A stretch of DNA of 64,000 bases, from positions 12,285,639-12,349,638 of the forward strand of contig NC_058141.1 of the NCBI RefSeq assembly GCF_011075055.1, given 5' to 3'. Shown piece by piece: positions 60,801 through 64,000 of the stretch (position 1 is its first letter; every line of letters begins with the position of its first letter). The translations under genes were made by a program, and so were the position numbers. The notes below the pieces were generated by a model that was given only the letters and a program-made list of their open reading frames with translations, was not told the origin of the DNA and did no database searches. Source of the DNA: Mangifera indica. Its lineage: Eukaryota > Streptophyta > Magnoliopsida > Sapindales > Anacardiaceae.

Positions 60801-63495
60801 GATCACGCTTTGTTGGTTAAATGATCAGGGCTCTATTAGATCCTTGAGTGGAAAGGAAGGATTTTGAAATATTTATTTGAAACCACATTTTTTCATCATT
60901 AGGTAATGATACATGAAAACAATGCTATGAAAACTTTAAGCGTCTTCCATTATTTTAGTCTCTTGAATTATAAGAGCTTGACTGATGGAAGCTGTTGATA
61001 GGCAAGTGATGAAGACTGTGTATTCTACTAGCCAACAACCACAGAACAAGGCCTATTTTGCTAGTTCAAGTCAATAAAACATAATCATCTACAATAATTA
61101 TGTGGCACCAAAAAGTTTATGCTAGAAATAGGATCTGTAAACTGCACAATGGTTGTCCAACACTGACAAGCCTTTCATTTCAATATTGTTTTGTGTAGGA
61201 AAGAGGAGAGAATGTACCACCTGAAGACTCATTTGAGGTTGCTCGAAAAGTAAAAGAAATGTATTGCTATACAAGTTCAGACATTGTGAAGGTTTGCTTC
61301 CTATCAAAATTAAGTGGAAATATTTGGTACAATGTAATTTTCCTGATAGTTCCTTTTGAGCTTAACAAAACTGCATGATTCTTGAACAGGAGTACAACAA
61401 GCATGACAGAGAACCAACAAAGTACATTAAGCAATGGAGAGGTATCAAACCAAAAACAGGGGCACCATACACTTGTGATATTGGTTATGAGCGATTTCTT
61501 GGCCCTGAGGTTTGTTGTATTCTATCACAAGCATTTTTATCATTTAATTGAATGACACCTTAGGGATTCCTCCATTTTTAGTGGAGAAGACTTTTTGTTG
61601 ATAATGAGTGATGCAAACACCAGGCCTTTTTTTCTTGACATTTTGGTTGGAACTTGCATGGGGAATTCTTTAAAACTATAGGAAATGTTGTTAGTTTTTG
61701 CTTGTTTTCCTTGTATCAATGTATATGTCAATTTACAACATATCAGATGCAGTGTTTCTCTTTTGTCATGCAAGAGTATTTTTTTGATTTATATCAGACT
61801 GTAATGAATAAGCAATAACCTTTTTGCTTGGTGAGATGCTGTGCTGTTTGCTGGTGAACTTTTTCTGATGAATTTCCTTGCTTATTTGACAGATTTTCTT
61901 TAACCCAGAGATCTATAGCAGTGATTTCACCACTTCTTTACCAGCTGTAATAGACAAGTGTATCCAGTCTGCACCAATTGACACAAGAAGGGCTTTGTAC
62001 AAGGTATAGATGTAATCAGGAATGAAAAAGAATGCATATTTTCTTAGAAAAAAATGAAACAATTAAAAACACCTCTTTTTTGATCGGTCTGGTGCTTGTG
62101 ACATTTTGCCTTGTTGGTTGTTAGATCATCAGCAGTTTTGGCTTCATTTTACCAGTGCCTTCAATTATATAAACTGTATTCTGATTTTCTTAACCTTTCT
62201 TACTTGCATAGTACTTTACTTTGTATCTTGATTTTATGAGTTATTTGAACTTCTAAAATGTTCATCAAGAGATGTTTGCTCTTGTTCACGTACATAGATC
62301 TATTGTGTTTAGACCTGGCTTTATGAATATGCTATAGTAGAAGTATAGAAAAAATGTTAAACCTGTGATATTCTCATATTTGTTGAACTTTTTGAAGTAA
62401 ATGTTTTTGGTTGTTAGTTCAGAATATAGTTTTATCTGGAGGGTCAACCATGTTTAAGGACTTCCACCGAAGGTTGCAACGGGATTTGAAGAAGATTGTG
62501 GATGCTCGGGTTCTTGCATCTGATGCTCGACTTGGTGGTGAATTAAAAGTAATTAATTTTATGTCTATTATCAGTTACCTAATGTAACAAATATTTCTTT
62601 CTTGATGATTAACATAATTAAAAAGACGAGCTGATGGTCTACATTTGATTCTAGGCACAACCTGTGGAAGTTAATGTTGTCAGCCATTCTATCCAGAGAT
62701 TTGCTGTTTGGTTTGGTGGCTCAGTACTTGCATCAACGCCTGAATTTTTTGCGGTATGAATCTGAAAGCTCTTTTTTCATGATATTGACATATGTCAAGT
62801 TCTTCCTCCTTTAAATCTGCTCAGTCACGCCGTGACTATCTCTTCTAGATATAAAGGTGCCCCCTGATCTAGTAATGAAATTTAAAGAAATGTTTGTGGT
62901 GTGGCTTTTCACCCTGCCTTCTGGAATCCTTCAATCATGTCTTGTCAATTGGGCCAGTCAACTGTGAACCATGGGATTTTTTCTGCTTGTTGAAATTTGA
63001 GATCTAAATGTGTGAAGCTTTGAAAATTCTGGTTCACTTTAGACCAACAGAAGACATGGTGAAACTCTGCTGTGAATGACTTGTTACAAGGTTGCTTCCT
63101 GAAGTTGTTTGATCACTTGCACCTACCTATAGCACTTGATTCTCAAGGATATCGTCACATATAGCCCCTTTCGAAGTGCTTTATTAGTTAAAATGGACCA
63201 TTTTATAATAAAATTGGTTTACAACAAGGGAGACAGGATGGGTACATTCAATGACTTTACAAGTTGCTTGCTTGCATAGATTTAGACATATGCATGCCAT
63301 TTCAGTTTTCTGTTGTTGATTATCAGTTTTTCTTGTGCCGATTAACACTCTTAGAGGAACTAATTATTTTTGCATGAAATTTATTAATTTGAAATGTTTC
63401 TGCTCCTTGTACAGGCTTGCCACACAAAAGAAGAGTACGAGGAATATGGAGCCAGCATATGCCGCGCAAATCCTGTCTTCAAGGGGATGTATTGA
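57833..63495 (+). CDS. ARP3: Actin-related protein 3 (Arp2/3 complex)
   Basis: Nine exons: 57833-57879, 58065-58524, 60105-60251, 61199-61291, 61390-61509, 61893-62003, 62423-62548, 62655-62753 and 63415-63495. The product is 427 residues, which I recall as the usual plant ARP3 length. Hallmarks are [20 protein letters not shown] at the N-terminus (nucleotide-binding phosphate loop), [20 protein letters not shown] (second phosphate loop), [20 protein letters not shown] (adenosine motif) and the C-terminal [23 protein letters not shown]3 pairs with ARP2 as the template for branched actin filaments; in plants its loss distorts trichomes (DISTORTED1). All borders are GT...AG and all phases agree. 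Intron 2 (58525-60104) carries a TRIM retrotransposon and a MITE. Confidence 0.97.
59096..59524 (-). mobile_element. TRIM: miniature LTR retrotransposon in ARP3 intron 2
   Basis: Two 141-bp direct repeats (59096-59236 and 59384-59524) differ at roughly 15 positions (~89% identity). Read on the minus strand, each starts TG and ends CA (tgttaggatc...cgtatca or cgtacca). The flanks carry the 5-bp target duplication GTATG (59091-59095 and 59525-59529). Just inside the minus-strand 5' LTR is tggtatcaaag, a near match to the initiator-Met tRNA primer-binding site (tggtatcagag). The internal region is only 147 bp, so the element encodes nothing and must be mobilised in trans. Its orientation opposes ARP3. 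Confidence 0.88.
59824..59970. mobile_element. MITE in ARP3 intron 2 (family of 46548)
   Basis: The ends actatgtgtatacacttttg and (reverse complement) attatatatacacactttta pair. The core gtgtcgtcatgtgatt, then gattttaaattaaaaataaa, then atcacatgatgatatat matches the copy at 46548. Arms are more diverged, so this copy is probably older. Confidence 0.65.
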
Positions 63496-64000
63496 TAAGA
63501 AGACTGATTTCTGCTAATTGTTTGGCAGGCATTTTCTGATGTTGTTCCATCAATTGCCTTGTTTTCATTGCCTCCTCCCATCTTTGCTTCTTGTTTAATG
63601 TTAATCATGGATGAGAAAAGGCGTAAAATATATGGGAAAAACAGGTTTCCTGTATTCATTCGTTGATTAGGAACCTAAAGAAGTATTTCTCATCTGCAAC
63701 TAGGCTGCGGCAATTTGGTTGCAACTAGGCCATGCTGGCAGATCGGATCAGATAAGAACCATGAATTAGGCAAACATCAACAGAGCTGAATTGCATTTTA
63801 AGTGTTCAGCTTAGAAGAATATGATTAAAAAAAATTTCCCTTGATTTTTCTTTTCAATTGGTTGGGAGAGATTATTTGAGGTAGGAAGTTTGACTCATAT
63901 TATGTGGGGTATTGGAGTACTAATTTGAGTTAGAAATTTGTTTATGTGAATTCAATTTCTATATCCTCTTGTAGGTACATGGTTCTGTACATTGTATGAA
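63496..64000 (+). other. ARP3 3' UTR and downstream DNA
   Basis: Non-coding sequence after the ARP3 stop, including aaaatatatgg at about 63626, which could serve in polyadenylation. No further gene is visible before the window ends. Confidence 0.45.

Noticed and set aside
1..64000. tRNA, rRNA, CRISPR arrays, known microRNA sequences
   Set aside because: I scanned for tRNA T-loop wording, rRNA blocks, spaced repeats and common conserved plant microRNAs and found none. CRISPR is not expected in a plant nucleus.

Overview
The window is nuclear DNA from a dicotyledonous plant. The genes are split by AT-rich introns with GT...AG borders. Their products belong to plant families: a VIK-type ankyrin-kinase, TERMINAL EAR1-like, a GCK-domain protein, JINGUBANG-like WD40 and a GT106 glycosyltransferase. 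The spacers are very AT-rich and full of small inverted-repeat transposons. I cannot name the species from sequence alone. All splice models were built by hand; every intact gene model keeps its frame across all exons.

Left third (1-23 kb): the 3' end of an unidentified + strand gene; a chloroplast-targeted DUF3110-type protein (2129-4662); a cluster of inverted-repeat elements; a VIK-like ankyrin/Ser-Thr kinase (6602-11465) whose conserved C-terminal tail lies behind an in-frame TAG; a p24-delta cargo receptor on the minus strand (12505-15134); a long AT-rich spacer with a (TA)n tract and a transposon with long terminal inverted repeats; and a GT106/O-fucosyltransferase-family enzyme (19368-23161).

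Middle (23-43 kb): a GCK-domain protein; a relic of a PHO1 phosphate exporter; mitochondrial ribosomal protein bL32m; an intronless JINGUBANG-like WD40 gene interrupted by one TGA; a 62-residue membrane protein; a broken papain-type (CEP/vignain) protease gene; a short Mutator-like element; and a Mei2-like TERMINAL EAR1-like RNA-binding protein (39582-42212).

Right third (43-64 kb): an oxysterol-binding-protein-related protein with PH and ORD domains (47405-54463); a callose synthase relic containing a partial tandem duplication; a second Mutator-like element with a perfect 9-bp target duplication; and the complete actin-related protein ARP3 (57833-63495), whose second intron carries a tiny antisense LTR retrotransposon (TRIM).

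The genes do not form one pathway; they are housekeeping, trafficking, cell-wall and signalling genes in ordinary plant order. I did not find a novel gene system. The most notable signals are two otherwise intact genes each broken by one nonsense codon, three gene relics, and a set of small non-autonomous transposons with well-preserved ends.
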